Assembly: GCA_037962975.1 (NCBI GenBank) | Contig: CM075672.1 | Span: forward strand, 56,056,501 to 56,120,500 | Direction of reading: 5' to 3' | From: Clitoria ternatea | Lineage: Eukaryota > Streptophyta > Magnoliopsida > Fabales > Fabaceae | Length of the DNA stretch: 64,000 bases | Shown here: one piece after another, positions 43,200-54,556 of the stretch | Layout of the letters: each line of letters starts with the position of its first letter | Position numbering within the stretch: position 1 is the stretch's first letter | Program-made: the position numbers and the translations under genes | Notes under the pieces: generated by a model | Told to the model about the DNA's origin: nothing | Databases searched by the model: none | What the model saw: only the letters and a program-made list of their open reading frames with translations

Positions 43200-44932
43200 T
43201 AAAGCAAAATTACTCATTCACCGATTCATACTCTTCCCTGTTGACCTCGATCACTAACTCACCCTGATGGAATTTGTTATAAAAATCAATTCCATTAAGG
43301 TTAAGTGAGAGGCCACGGTTCAAACGCACTACCTGACGGAATGCGTAGCTAAAGGACTCCACCACAGTATGCCCAAACAAATGCGTGTCAGTTTGGTATG
43401 TGGAGTTCTTATCTTTTAGATCTTTCTGTAGCCTCATTTTCTCAAATTTAAGGTCTAACTTCTCCTTCGCTAGCCGTTCAACGTTGACCTTGAGTTGTTT
43501 CATCTTATCTTTTTCCTTTTCTTCCCTTGTCTTTAATTTTGACATCATTATGTGTAAATCGGTATTCTTCTCATTTAATTCCTTGAGGCTGCAATGGATC
43601 TTGCCCTAGTTTTCCAACACGTGGGTATTTTTTTTGACAGAGATGATCAATCTCCTTCATAGGTCTATCAGTAGCAATGGAGTGAAGGACAGAAAGCTCT
43701 TCAAAGTGGGCCACACAACTCCATTTAGGGCGTAGCCTAAATCTTTAGTGCTCAATTCATCTTTAAGGTGGAAGGGGAAATTGAATTCTTTTTGAGCCTC
43801 TCCATTCTGTTAAAGCAGGTGAAGATAGTCTTCACCGCTCTCCATGTCGGATAGGATAACAATAGTCTATAGCTTAACCCAGTTTGTGTTATCCTTATTT
43901 GCCACCGGAGTTTCCAAGCCCTTGCCTTTATCTTGTTGGGTGGGCTGCTCTACCTTCCCTCTTTTTCGGGATCCCTCAGCCTCTTTGCGTGATCGTTTCT
44001 TTTTCTCTAGAATCGGGGTGGTGTTATCGACGGGAATAGAGATCTTATTCGCCTTCTTTAGCTGTGGCGAGATCTGATTGTCCACTTCAGGTTTTGTGTT
44101 AACCGCCCCTATTATCTCGGAGCTGGTCTAAAGCACTTCTGCCCATGCTCCCTATCAAAAATAACAATATAAAAGGTTAGATACTACCATAAAAATTTCT
44201 AATTTTGAAATAAATCATAACATAAGCACATTACCTAAAGCAGCCAAATACTCTGTCATTTCTTCAGCAGGACCAAGAAGAGCCTGATATTTCAAGGGAC
44301 CGACCCGTGATATCTCGTGTAACACGTTGACCACTAATTATGATCCCTCGCTTAGCTTGCCATCATTCACTATATACGCCCCACTCTCTAGTAGGAAGTG
44401 TTGGTGGGTCCACTCAGTGTAAAATTTTAGGGAGCCGTCTGTGTTCTCTTAGAGTAACAAGCATTCCAGCTTCACATATATTTTAAAGAATGATTGTTTG
44501 AAGGAGATGCTGGTGGTCTTTGCTGACTTACATACTTCTTGAAGTTGATGATGTCGATTAGACATCGCAGGTTGACAAACCTCAAGCCTCCACGAGGGTT
44601 GCCTCACCCCAAAACGTAGGCATAGTGAAAGAACATTGCCACTATTGGTGTGAAGCTGAGGTAGCTGACGAGAACCTCCAAGGCAATTATTTGACCCATT
44701 TGGATAGAGTTGGCTAGGGGTGATGTCCAAAAATCATAGTACCCCTTATCTCAAATTCGTTCAATGGGAATCAAACTCCCATCTTTGTGAATAAAATTTC
44801 ATACATGTATAGATATCAGTGCCCAAGGGTTTGGCAAATCCAATTTTTTATTAGAGGTGCCACCATGGAAAAATAATCTTTATATCTATTTAAGGTCTAG
44901 ATCCTTCGTACATCTAGTTGGACCCTATTATG
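43200..44932 (-). pseudogene. Minus-strand PF04195-like ORF ('gypsy-type transposon'), main part
   Basis: Read on the minus strand from 44932. YMYEILFTKMGV...FPLNEFEIRG and a PSQLYPN site resemble the PF04195 start; IIALEVLVSYLSFTPIVAMFF and GSLKFYTEWTHQHFLLESGA follow. A likely intron (GTAATGTG donor, acceptor near 44155) leads to a basic region with a nuclear-signal-like KKKRSRKEAEGSRKRGK (about 43980) and a C-terminal coiled coil (KLKTREEKEKDKMKQLKVNVERLAKEKL in two stretches, 43210-43548) ending FRQVVRLNRGLSLNL...GELV. Proteins of this kind are encoded in antisense near the 3' end of Tat-type elements, so it may belong with the Tat remnant at 10476. Several stops. Confidence 0.6.
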
Positions 44933-46269
44933 TGTAACACCCCGAAAATAGGGGTAAATTTTTCGTGATTTAAAAATAATTATAAATAAAAGAAACTCGA
45001 TATATATATAATACCAAATAATTACGCCGGATCATTTAATAACCTATCTCATATATGAAGATATGAGAAGGTATCGGAGTGCTCCTTGGACGATCGGACT
45101 CAAGATCGTCACAAGAGAATTCAAAAGTTAATGAAATGTATACAAAAGGAGGATAAAAGATGCCTCAATTAATTTATAAACATTAGAAATACAAAATAAT
45201 AATAATAATATCACTTTCATGATCTAGGGTTTCCAAAAACAAACAAGGAAATGGAATAAAGAAGCCAAAATGAGAAATCTGGAATCAGGGGATCTCGCTG
45301 GAGCGAGTCCCCATCTCGCTTGAGCGAGACCCACATGGGTCGCTTGGGTGAGGCAGGCGAGCGTGAGTGAAAAAGCTCCAGTATCTAAGGCACACCCACT
45401 CACTTGAGCGAGGCAAGCTCGCTTGAGCGAGCCAAGCTCGCTTGAGCGAAAAAGGGACAGAACCTTACTACCCTTATTTCACTCGAGCGAGGCCAGGCCC
45501 GCCTGAGCGAAATTCATTGAGTAGTTAATACCTGATGCATAAGAAATCTTGCTTGGGCGAGATACCAGCTCGCCTAAGCAAATCTCATCCAGAACAACCC
45601 CACACAACACTCGCTTGAGCGGAGACGAGCCCGCCCAAGCGAAAAATGTCTAGTATACACACACCTGATGTAGGGCCATCTCGCCTGAGCGAGAATTGGC
45701 CAGAGGCCATATAACTGATGTAAGGGATTCTCGCTCGCTTGAGTGAGACTATCAACATATACGCAGAAAACAAGTAAAATTTCATAACTCAACATACCAA
45801 AACTCCTACCAAGCAAATTTGACCCAAATTAACATATCACACATATCATATTGAGCATTTTGATCTTGCTCCAAACAATCGTACTCAATAATTTCCATTC
45901 CAAATCATTAGTCGTGTCAAAACCAAGCCTATCACTTCACATACTACATGAAACACAATTCCTTATACAAGTCTTCATTCATTCATTAAAATCTACATCA
46001 AATCCACCTTATAGTTATCATTCATACATTATCAAGGTCATTAATGAAAATTAGCCATACACATAAGGTCTAATTTTCCTACATAACCTCCAAAATCAAC
46101 TAAAATAAGCATATACACACTATATGCTATACAAAATGAATCTATATATGTCGGCCAAGGCTCTTTACCATAAAATGACTTCCTTCACACAATTCCTCCA
46201 CACATGAGCTCTATAGTCAAGCCCTACAACACAAGAGCTAAAAAGATAGACCACATGGAGAGTGAGTAT
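44933..46269 (-). mobile_element. Outer Tekay-type LTR O, left part (3' end in its own orientation)
   Basis: Starts TGTAACACCCCGAAAATAGG at 44933 and is interrupted at 46270 by T2. With 61284-63604 it makes one LTR of about 3658 bp whose minus strand runs TGTAACATCC...GGGGTGTTACA, so it is in minus orientation. Flanks are ttatg (44928-44932) and ctatg (63605-63609), a TSD with one transition, suggesting an older solo LTR. It carries a CGCTTGAGCG array (45293-45745), (AAT)n at 45197, and 'ccttggccgac' (minus, about 46160). Confidence 0.8.
45293..45745. repeat. CGCTTGAGCG-type palindrome array (LTR O)
   Basis: About 18 dyads: TCGCTGGAGCGAG, TCGCTTGAGCGAG (several), TCGCCTGAGCGA, CGCTTGGGCGAG, CGCCTAAGC, CGCCCAAGCGA. 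Some are tandem (GCGAGCCAAGCTCGCTTGAG). The symmetric form is TCGCTYRAGCGA. Located about 370-820 bp from the 3' end of the LTR on its own strand. Confidence 0.95.
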
Positions 46270-46445
46270 TATAACACCCTATTTTTAATAAATAAATAAA
46301 CCCAAAAACAGGGAAAATTTTTCCCAAATAAACCAAGAAGGATCGGCACAAAAGAAATAAGAGAGAGGAAGACAAGAGGACCAAAAACCGACCCAAGAAG
46401 GTAGACAGCGGGAGGAGGACGCACGGGCGGATCCCACAAACAAAG

Positions 46446-46580
46446 CCCACTCGCCCAAGCGAGGCCCAACACGCTTGAGCGAGGAAGTCCAACTCGCTCG
46501 GGCGGAGTACCATACGCTTAAGCGAACTACCCAGAAGCCTTCCAAGTCCACACACTCGCTGGAGTGAATCCTTCATTCGC
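46446..46580. repeat. CGCTYRAGCG-type palindromes (T2 3' LTR; also 58794-58930)
   Basis: CTCGCCCAAGCGAG, CGCTTGAGCGAG, CTCGCTCGGGCGGAG, CGCTTAAGCGA, CTCGCTGGAGTGA, TCGCTGAGCGAG. The copy in the 5' LTR (58794-58930) keeps the same units; one differs by restoring symmetry (CTCGCTGGAGCGAA). Confidence 0.9.
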
Positions 46581-49313
46581 TGAGCGAGGAGCTACACTCG
46601 GCTATCCAGACACTCGGGACCCAGAGTTATCATACAACTCATTCACTCGGAGAATGATAGCTCTCCACCCGGCATTCACAACTTATTCACTCGGGGAAAA
46701 TCATTAAGTCAGTCCCCACTCGGTTTTCTTCTAATCTTAACCACCCGGAAATATTCAGTTATTCTACACTTGGGAAAATCCTAACGGTAATCACTCGGTA
46801 AGTATCTAGATCAATCCTCACTCGGTGTCCCGTGCTCTTATTCACTCGGTAATACTTAAACTCTTCTGCACTCAGAATAAATCACGGTCTCGCTTCCCAC
46901 ATCAACTCTTAACCCTATTTATACCCATAACTATACCAGCCTCACGCACTCCAAGTATGCACACATCTATTACTCGGATCATTCACGCAATATAGGACAA
47001 CACACAGTATGATAGATATAGAGAGGGATATAAATAATTACAGGCACAAAATCACGTCTTCTACCCGAGAGGGTTCAAGTTCTAGTATAAAGAGACTACG
47101 CCTGAAATACGAGCCGGCCAAGGCTTAACAAGACATATACACAGCATATACATAAACACATAATTTCCACAGTGCATCAGCACTTCGCTCGGCATTCAGC
47201 TCCTCTTCCATTCATCATTCCGAGAGACATTCACTGAAAAATTGCCACAGTAGGGGGGTGAGTATCTTAGATATTAAATGATAGATACTGACTCAGATTA
47301 TCCTCAATCATGCAGCAATATAAATGCACACGGCTATCATTAAACATACACATAACATTTCAATAACATTAACAATCATACATAGAACAGATTTCAATCG
47401 GCACAGTCAGTATATGCACACAGAATAATTCACTCGGTTCCGCATTCGTGTGTAATCAGTTTTTGACATTGCAACATAGGCTCCCAGCCTTTTTATACAT
47501 AGCTCTCAGCTATCAATTCAGCTCCCAGCTGCTTGGCCATTTTACAGGTACCCAACCGTTTGCCCACAAGGTGACACCAACGCTTTCAGCGTCAACGGAG
47601 GTGTTCACGGGCAGCCCGAGTCCCACTCAAAGGCTACCTTGAGTCCCACTCAAAGGATTTCACAGCGTCCCATGCTTTTAAATAACCGATGGTAGTGTTC
47701 CGCACTACGTGCTCCCAGCACAAACGCATCCCATGCGCCATACGCGGATTCCTCACACAATACAGAATTCATATACACAACCTTTCACTCAACAATACAT
47801 GCATCACATGCAATCGGTAATAAGCATTCTCAGAACTCAACATGTTAATCCAACACATATGCTTCTCATGCAATCAGCATCATAGCTCAAATAGATGAAT
47901 ACAGCAACACATGCGTTCCATGCAATCGGTGTTAAGCAGTATCAGGATTCGATAAATTAATCCAACAACATAAGCATCTCATGCAATCGGTATTCAGCAG
48001 TATCAGGACTCAGACAACACATGCATCGGTGTGATATATTATCAGATTCACTACGTCAACATTTGATCACATACAGTCAGCATTTTATATTCATAACGAC
48101 TTACATGCCATATAAACCACACGGTAATCATCATCAACAATTCAGCACACCCTTTCCATGCAATCATTCGACATTCTCAAGGCTATCAGCATGCATTTCA
48201 GGGACGGGACTAAACATGCAACACTCAACTCTCACTCATCATGCACCCGGGTATTACACACTACTCATACAAGTACATCACACAACACAAAATACAAAAC
48301 AGCAGTCATCAGCACCAAGGACCCGTCTATAACCTATGCATTTAAGATATAAGGTACTCCGCCTACCAACTACAAAACTCCGAGAGACTCTTCAGCTTGG
48401 ATGTTGGTCCTCTGCCTCGCTGCTTCACTCGATACCTCTACTCGTTCAGTGATGAAGTATTTTTCATATATTGGAATGAAGAGTTCAATGAAAGAGAATC
48501 AAGTTTGTATAATATGAACTCAGGGGAATGGATGTGCCAAGTTTAAACACAGAGGTTGTAATATAGTATAGTTGTCGTTCCACTGAGGAGGTGTTAGAAT
48601 GAAGATCTTAGTTTTGAATTGATTAGGCAGAAGGTTTTTGTTTTGTTTTGTTGTGAATGATGTTGAATGAAAAAGTGAATAACTAACAGAGAATAAAATT
48701 TGTAAAAGATAACAGTGAATAATTTTGAGAAAGAATCAGTTTAGTAAAACAAGGATCGGCTTCATCACATCTTCAGCTTCTGTAAGCTGCATAAGTTTTT
48801 ATATAAGTAAATCGAAAAGATAATTTCTACGTCACAATCATAGTCATTTGTATCGATCCCTCGACTACAAAATTCATAAGAATGGTTTCAAACCGCTGAT
48901 CCCTCAGTCACTTTGAAATCATCCCAGCATTATCGATCGATTGTTTTGACGTTTATTGCGTTAGACGCATCCCTGGCTACCTACTCACAATAAGTATTTC
49001 TTTCAGATCTGCTTTCAAAAGTCACTTCCCAGCATACTTGAGAAAACTTAAAACAAGAAAATAGTGATCAAGTACTTTTAGGCATTAAACGCAGAAGGAA
49101 ATACAGAAACTTATCAAATCTCATTACTAAATAAAAACTTACAACAGCATTACTTCAGTGTTGAATGGATTACAGCCAATCCCATAAGGGAGTTTAGTTA
49201 CTCATGCTTTGCATTTTCACCTTCAAAATATGAATACAGAAAATAATGGAAAAGGTTGGATTGTGAGGGAAGTACAGGGATGAATCTTCTCCCTGATGTC
49301 TTCTTTTCTGCTT

Positions 49314-49322
49314 GATTTATAG
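49314..49322 (-). promoter_or_regulatory. TATA-like box of solo LTR E
   Basis: CTATAAATC on the minus strand about 125 bp downstream of the end of the palindrome array, the same relative place as in element B and the Sirevirus. Confidence 0.6.
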
Positions 49323-49445
49323 TGGTTATGGTTCAGCTTCACTTGCCACTTGCATAGACCCCATGAAGGAATATTCGGAGACATTCAAAAACACAAGAAA
49401 GTAGGTGAGTTGGCATCACATCATTGGTGAATAAAAAATTGGAGG

Positions 49446-49805
49446 TCCCATGCTACATGAATCACGCTTGAGCTTGATGGTCACGCTCAAGCGTGAAGAG
49501 TCCTGATGTTCATTAGTTGTCTCACGCTTAAGCTATCTTAATCACGCTTAAGCGTGGTCTTCCTTTGTTCAGTATGCTTGTTCCACGCTTGATCCATGCT
49601 GGTTCCTCGCTCAGGCGCGCTCGGCTTATGCTTTGCTATCCATTAGTCACGCTCAAGCGTGGAATGCCTACGCTCAAGCGTTCTTCTTGTTAGACCATGT
49701 GTAATCCGCGCTTAACTCACACTCACTCCACGCTTAATCCACGCTTAGGCTTTCATTTTTATCATTCCACACTTAAGCGCCTAGTGTTCACGCTCAAGCG
49801 TGAGA
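49446..49805. repeat. ACGCTTAAGCGT-type palindromes (solo LTR E, irregular part)
   Basis: About 14 units: CACGCTTGAGCTTG, CACGCTCAAGCGTG (several), CACGCTTAAGCGTGG, ACGCTCAAGCG, ACTTAAGCGC, and half-sites such as CACGCTTAATCC. Spacing is irregular, 15-40 bp. This is the dispersed part; the regular 20-bp part follows. Confidence 0.93.
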
Positions 49806-49830
49806 GGTCCTAATGCTCTCAAACTTGTTC

Positions 49831-50065
49831 AAGCTTAAGCTTGCTTGCTCAAGCTTAAGCTTGGTTGTTCAAGCTTAAGCTTGCTTGCTCAAGCTTAAGC
49901 TTGGTTGTTCAAGCTTAAGCTTGCTGTCTTCAAATGCTCCCGATCACGCTTAAGCTTGCTCTTTCACGCTAAAGCTTGCCCTTTCATGCTTAAGCTTGCC
50001 CTTTCACGCTTAAGCTTGATCTTTCACGCTTAAGCTTGCCTGCTCAAGCTTAAGCTTGACTTGCT
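49831..50065. repeat. 20-bp tandem array of AAGCTTAAGCTT (HindIII-rich) with two-unit pattern
   Basis: Units of exactly 20 bp at 49831, 49851, 49871, 49891 and 49911, alternating between AAGCTTAAGCTTGCTTGCTC and AAGCTTAAGCTTGGTTGTTC (a 40-bp higher-order unit). After a 15-bp break, six more 20-bp units at 49946, 49966, 49986, 50006, 50026 and 50046 start ACGCTTAAGCTTG or close variants. The palindromic core stays while linkers vary. Confidence 0.97.
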
Positions 50066-50734
50066 TTCCTGTTGAATTTCCTGCAACTTTCCAAGAGTTT
50101 TCACACAATATTTCTTTTATACACCTATCCATCACTACTTAAAAGATTCATGCTCACTTCCTTCAATAATTCATCAATCTAGCTCAAGTCTTTACAAAAT
50201 TAGTTCAAATGAGTCATGAAATCAATGCTTAATCAACACTTATCATTCAGCCTCCTCTTGAACGTTGTTGTCTTCTGCGATTGGCTCAGGAACAGGGCGG
50301 TCTCGCTTCGACGATCGTCCTTTACTAGTAGGAGGGAGCTCTGACTCCCCTACAGCACCGTCGTCGTGGCTTCCAGAAGCAGAAAATGGAGACAGAGAAT
50401 AGAGAAGAAGAAGAAGGACAAGGAAGAAAAGAAGAAGGAAGAAGAAGAGAGAAGTCGCAGAGGGAAATCTGAAGGAATGCAAGGCAAGAGACCCAATGAC
50501 CAATTATATATGCATTCACGAAGGAATGGAAAGGTGGGGTGGGAAAACGTGAAGCAGCAGTCTGCTCACGTCACCCAGTCACCATCAGCAACAATCAACA
50601 ATTAATCACACTTAATCAGCCCTCATTTGATTAATTAAGTTAATGGTAATTAATAAATAATTTTCCACTTCTGAAATTATTATTTTAATGGCTTTATTTC
50701 ACTCAGTAATTAATTTTTAAATCGGGATGTTACA

Positions 50735-51843
50735 GTTCTCCCCCTCTCAAAAGAATTTCGTCCCCGAAATTCAATCGGTAACTCACCTTGGTTAAACAAC
50801 TTGGGGTACTGTTGCCTCATGGTATCCTCGCGTTCCCAGGTATAAGAGGTATACCCGTCCTGCTGCCATTCTACTTCAACCAGTTGTACATCCTTGCTCC
50901 TCAAATGCTTTACCGATCGGTCCACTATTCTAGTCGGTCTAGTCATAGTGGTCAGGTCCTCTTTAATCTCCACTTCATCATCTGGCATCGTGTGAGTGGA
51001 ATCGTGTAGGTACTTCCTTAGTTGAGACACGTGAAATACGTTATGCAATCGGGATAAGTGAGTCGGTAATACTATTCGGTACGCCACGGGACTGATCCGC
51101 TCTAATATTTCATAAGGTCCAATATACCGAGGGTTCAACTTCCCACTTTTCAAGGCTCGCCCGACTCCTTTACTTGGTGAAGTCTTCAGAAACACCCAGT
51201 CTCCGACTGAAAACTCTAGTGGTTTGGCTCGTTTATCGTGGTAGCTCTTCTGCCTATCCTGAGACGCCTTCATCTTTTCCCTTATCGCTCGGATCTGTTC
51301 TGAGGTTTGCTTCACAATTCCTGGTCCCAATAGCAGACTCTCACCCGTTTCTGACCAACAAAGTGGGGTTCGGCATCTCTGACCATATAGTGCTTCATAG
51401 GGTGCCATGCCAATACTGTTGTGGTGGCTGTTGTTGTACGTAAATTCGATCAGGAAAAGGTACTGCTCCCAATCTCCACCGTGTTCCAACACACACGCCC
51501 TCAGTAAGTCCTCCAAACTTTGTATCGTTCGCTCGGATTGTCCATCCGATTGGGGGTGGTAGGCGGAACTTAGCCAAAGCTTCGTACCCAATTCCTGGTG
51601 CAGGCTGGCCCAAAACCGAGATGTGAATCTAGGGTCCCTATCTGATACGATAGAAGTCGGTACTCCATGCAGTCGGATGATTTCGCGAATGTAAATCTGG
51701 GCTAACTTATGCAACGGGTATCTTATATTCATGGGTAAGAAGTGTGCGCTTTTCGTCAGTCGATCAACAATGACCCAAATCGCATCATGGCCCGCTCGGT
51801 TTTTTGGCAACCCCATGACAAAGTCCATGGCATTTGAGTCTCA
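50735..51843 (-). pseudogene. T2 integrase core, GPY/F module and chromodomain
   Basis: Minus strand. Open from the first catalytic Asp (MDFVMGLPKNRAG), through VSDRDPRFTSRFW and GQSERTIQSLE (Glu codon at 51534-51532, intact). GPY/F: GKLNPRYIGPYEILERIS. Chromodomain: RIVDRSVKHLRSKDVQLVEV, then YTWEREDTMRQQYPKLF. This is the best preserved integrase in the window. The frame runs past the usual end (FRGRNSFERG) over the PPT into the LTR, because the normal stop is absent. A TGA at 51841-51843 (TGG in T1) stands just upstream. Confidence 0.95.
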
Positions 51844-52689
51844 TTTCCATACGGGAATCTCTAAGGGTTGCAATGCACTATACGGCTTCTGGTGCTCGAC
51901 TTTCGATTTTTGACAGGTAATACACCGAGCCACGTATTCTGCCATATTCCTCTTTAATCCGGGCCACCAGAATTATGTTCTTAGATCGTGGTACATCTTC
52001 GTGGTACCCGGGTGGATACTTAGCAGGCTTTTGTGGGCTTCATCCAGCACCATTCTTCTTAATTCTCCTCCACCCGACACGTATATTCTGTTTCTCACTC
52101 GGAAGATTCCATCCGATCCCTCGGTCAAGGACAAGTCCTTTCCTTTGGCCTAAGCCTCCTTTATCTCAGCCAAGTAGGAATCTGACTGCTGTTGTTCATA
52201 CACGGATCTCAGAAATTCATTGGTAATCCTCAACGTACCGATTGTTATTTTCCGAGACGAGGGGATGTCAACATGCAAGTTCATGTCTCGGAACTGTTCC
52301 AACAACTCCACCTCCTTCACCATCATCACTACTATATGGAGAGATTTCCGACTCAACGCGTCGGCAACAACGTTTGCCTTACCCGGATGGTACTTCAGCT
52401 CGAAATCATAATCCTTTAAAAATTCCATCCATCTCCTCTGCCTCATGTTCAGCTCCTTCTGGTCGAATAAATATTTGAGGCTCTTGTGGTCGCTGTAAAC
52501 TTCGAATTTAGAACCGTACAAGTAATGCCTCCATATTTTCAAGGCGAAGACCACAGCTGCTAGTTCCAAGTCGTGGGTCGGGTAATGCTGTTCATGAGGC
52601 CTCAATTGCCGAGAGGCATAAGCTATCACTCGGTCTTTCTGCATTAATATGCATCCCAATCCGAGTCCCGACGCATCACAGTAAACCAC
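51844..52689 (-). pseudogene. T2 RNase H and integrase zinc-binding domain
   Basis: RNase H: YCDASGLGLGCILMQKD, HDLELAAVVFALKIWRHYL, VYSDHKSLKYLFDQ, DFELKYHPGKANVVADALSR, all intact to a TAG at 52150-52152. The HHCC domain then reads DEAHKSLLSIHPG, a TAA at 51973-51975 (CAG in T1, two changes), and CITCQKSKVEHQK. Confidence 0.9.
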
Positions 52690-52698
52690 GAAGCTCTT

Positions 52699-53409
52699 TC
52701 ACAAGTCAGGCGATGCCAATACTGGAGCAGTCGTCAACTTGTCTTTTAGCTCTCGGAAACTGCTCTCGCACTCGGAACTCCACACGAAGGGAACGTTTTT
52801 TCGGGTCAATTTAGTCAGTGGCAGGGATAGCTTAGAAAAACCCTCAATGAACCTCCTATAATAACCAGCCAGGCCCATAAAGCTCCTTATCTTCGAGACC
52901 GACTCAGGTCTCTCCCATGCCATTATAGCTGCCACCTTCGAAGGGTCTACCGAGACACCCTTCTTGGAAATCACATGTCCGAGAAAGTGGATCTTATCCA
53001 TCCAGAAATCGCACTTCGAAAATTTCGCAAATAGCTGCTTCTCCTTCAAGACTTGAAGTACCGCTCGGAGGTGTTCCTCATGCTCTTCAGGGGTCTTGGA
53101 ATAGACTAAGATATCATCAATAAAAACTACTATGAATCGGTCTAAGTACGGGTGGAATATGTTGTTCATGTAATTCATGAATATGGCAGGGGCGTTTGTG
53201 ACACCGAACGGCATCACTACATACTCGTAGTGGCCATACCGAGTCCTAAAGGCAGTCTTGGGAATATCTGAGTCCTTTACCCGGATTTGATGGTATCCCG
53301 ATCGTAAATCGATCTTTGAGAAGACTGAAGCACCACGCAGTTGGTCAATCAAATCATCAATTCTGGGCAACGGGTATCGGTTCTTAATCGTGAGTTTGTT
53401 TAGCTGTCA
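52699..53409 (-). pseudogene. T2 reverse transcriptase, palm to connection
   Basis: It follows a TGA at 53407-53409 (CGA in T1). RIDDLIDQLRGASVFSKIDL, GHYEYVVMPFGVTNAP, and the catalytic FIDDILVYSKT are intact. Then FLGHVISKKGVSVDPSKV and GYYRRFIEGFSKL, to a TGA at 52699-52701. Confidence 0.93.
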
Positions 53410-54114
53410 GTAATCTATGCATAGTCTCATGCTGCCATCCTTCTTCTTAACAAGTAGTACAGGTGCGCCCCATGGTGATACACTCGACCTAATGAATTGT
53501 TTACCGAGTAACTCATCCACCTGCTTCTTCAGCTTGGCCAATTCTGTTGGGGACATTCTATAAGGTGCACTGGAGACTGGCTCGGCTCCAGGAATCAAGT
53601 CTATAGAGAACTCAACTTCTCTAGTTGGAGGGACAACCGGCACATCTTCCGAAAACACCTCTGGGAATTCACAGACAGTCGGAATATCGTTCACTCGGGC
53701 TCTACTCTCACCCTCAGTTAGACAAAGCATCATAAATAGTTGAGCTATACCTTGTACCGTGTAGTCCTCATTGCTTTGCCTCAGAAAAATTATCCTACGG
53801 TTTCTACAGTCTACCAACACCTTGTTGGCTGAAAGCCAATCTACACCGACCATAATGTCAAGGTCCTTCAGAGGCACGCACACCAGATCAAAGGTAAAAC
53901 TCTGATCACCCAATACAAACGTTACGTCTTTACACATCAATGATGTCAACACCTTAGTGCCAGTCGGATTGGCTACTTCCAAAGTCTGATCCATATACAC
54001 AGTTGGCAACTTTAAACGCCACACACACTCATCAGCTATAAAAGAATGGGTGGCTCCCGAATCAAAAACTACATTAAGTGTATATCTACCGAGTGAGCAC
54101 TTACATTGTACCAA
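53410..54114 (-). pseudogene. T2 protease and RT N-terminus
   Basis: Protease: CSLGRYTLNVVFDSGATHSF (D-S-G-A intact), VCVPLKDLDIMVGVDWLSAN. The RT entry: FSIDLIPGAEPVSSAPYRMS, then LLVKKKDGSMRLCIDY. A one-base frameshift relative to gag lies near 54100-54150 (MGK before the expected VYTLNAEDA). Confidence 0.92.
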
Positions 54115-54551
54115 GTCATTCGCTTGTGCAGCATCTTCTGCGTTGAGGGTGTAGACTTTCCCATCGTTGGTTGGTCGGTATTTCTTTCTCGGTTATTTGG
54201 AGCAAATATCATGTTTCCTCTGCCTCTGCCCCCTGATCTTTGACTATCATTCCCACGGCTCCTCTCTTGGAAACCTCCTTGACGCACATTGGTATTTGCT
54301 TGACGGAGTTGGGGGCAGTCAGGGCAAATGTGCCCCATCTTATTATAATGGAAGCATACCATCTCACCATCGTTGTTGCAGTCTCGAGCGTAATGACTTC
54401 CTCCACACTTAAAACATTTTCCGTTTCCCATAACTGGTCGTCTTTCTGGCTGGCTCTGACTCCCAAATCTGGAAAAGGGTCTGTTCCTACCAGCATTGTT
54501 CAGCCTCTTGAAGCGGGATTGCTGGGGCTTCAAGTAATGGTCTGCTTTACT
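54069..54551 (-). pseudogene. T2 gag, C-terminal part (zinc knuckles)
   Basis: Continues the gag from 57682 after solo LTR F: LKPQQSRFKRLNNAGRNRPF, knuckle one CFKCGGSHYARDC (three residues between the second Cys and His, as in T1), knuckle two CFHYNKMGHICPDC with its second Cys changed to Tyr. It then loses frame near 54120. Confidence 0.9.
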
Positions 54552-54556
54552 ACTCT

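Larger units (their letters stand above)
48450..50245 (-). mobile_element. Solo LTR E (1796 bp) inside the T2 3' LTR
   Basis: TG at 48450 and CA at 50245, flanked by ttcag (48445-48449, 50246-50250); without it the T2 LTRs align end to end. No PBS, PPT or coding follows. The minus strand starts TGATAAGTGTTGATTAAGCA, then a large AAGCTTAAGCTT/ACGCTTAAGCGT array, then a CTATAAATC box (minus, 49314-49322) and a 1-kb AT-rich U5-like part. This order matches the Athila LTR plan of element B, so minus orientation is preferred. Family probably Athila-like. Confidence 0.9.
46270..50734 (-). mobile_element. T2 3' LTR, interrupted by solo LTR E
   Basis: On the minus strand it starts TGTAACATCCCGATTT at 50734 after the tract GAGAGGGGGAGAAC and ends GGTGTTATA at 46270. 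Solo LTR E lies between two ttcag copies at 48445-50250. It contains TCACCCC...TTTTTCAGTGAATGTC at 47221-47264, the 'ccttggccggctcg' block near 47115, and palindromes at 46446-46580. Confidence 0.95.

Noticed and set aside
44449..44730. 93-codon minus-strand frame as a separate small gene
   Set aside because: Another frame of the same stretch continues the PF04195-like protein; this one is mostly a shadow.
49446..50065. Satellite DNA or a centromeric repeat
   Set aside because: It is only about 600 bp and lies within a solo LTR with its own TSD.
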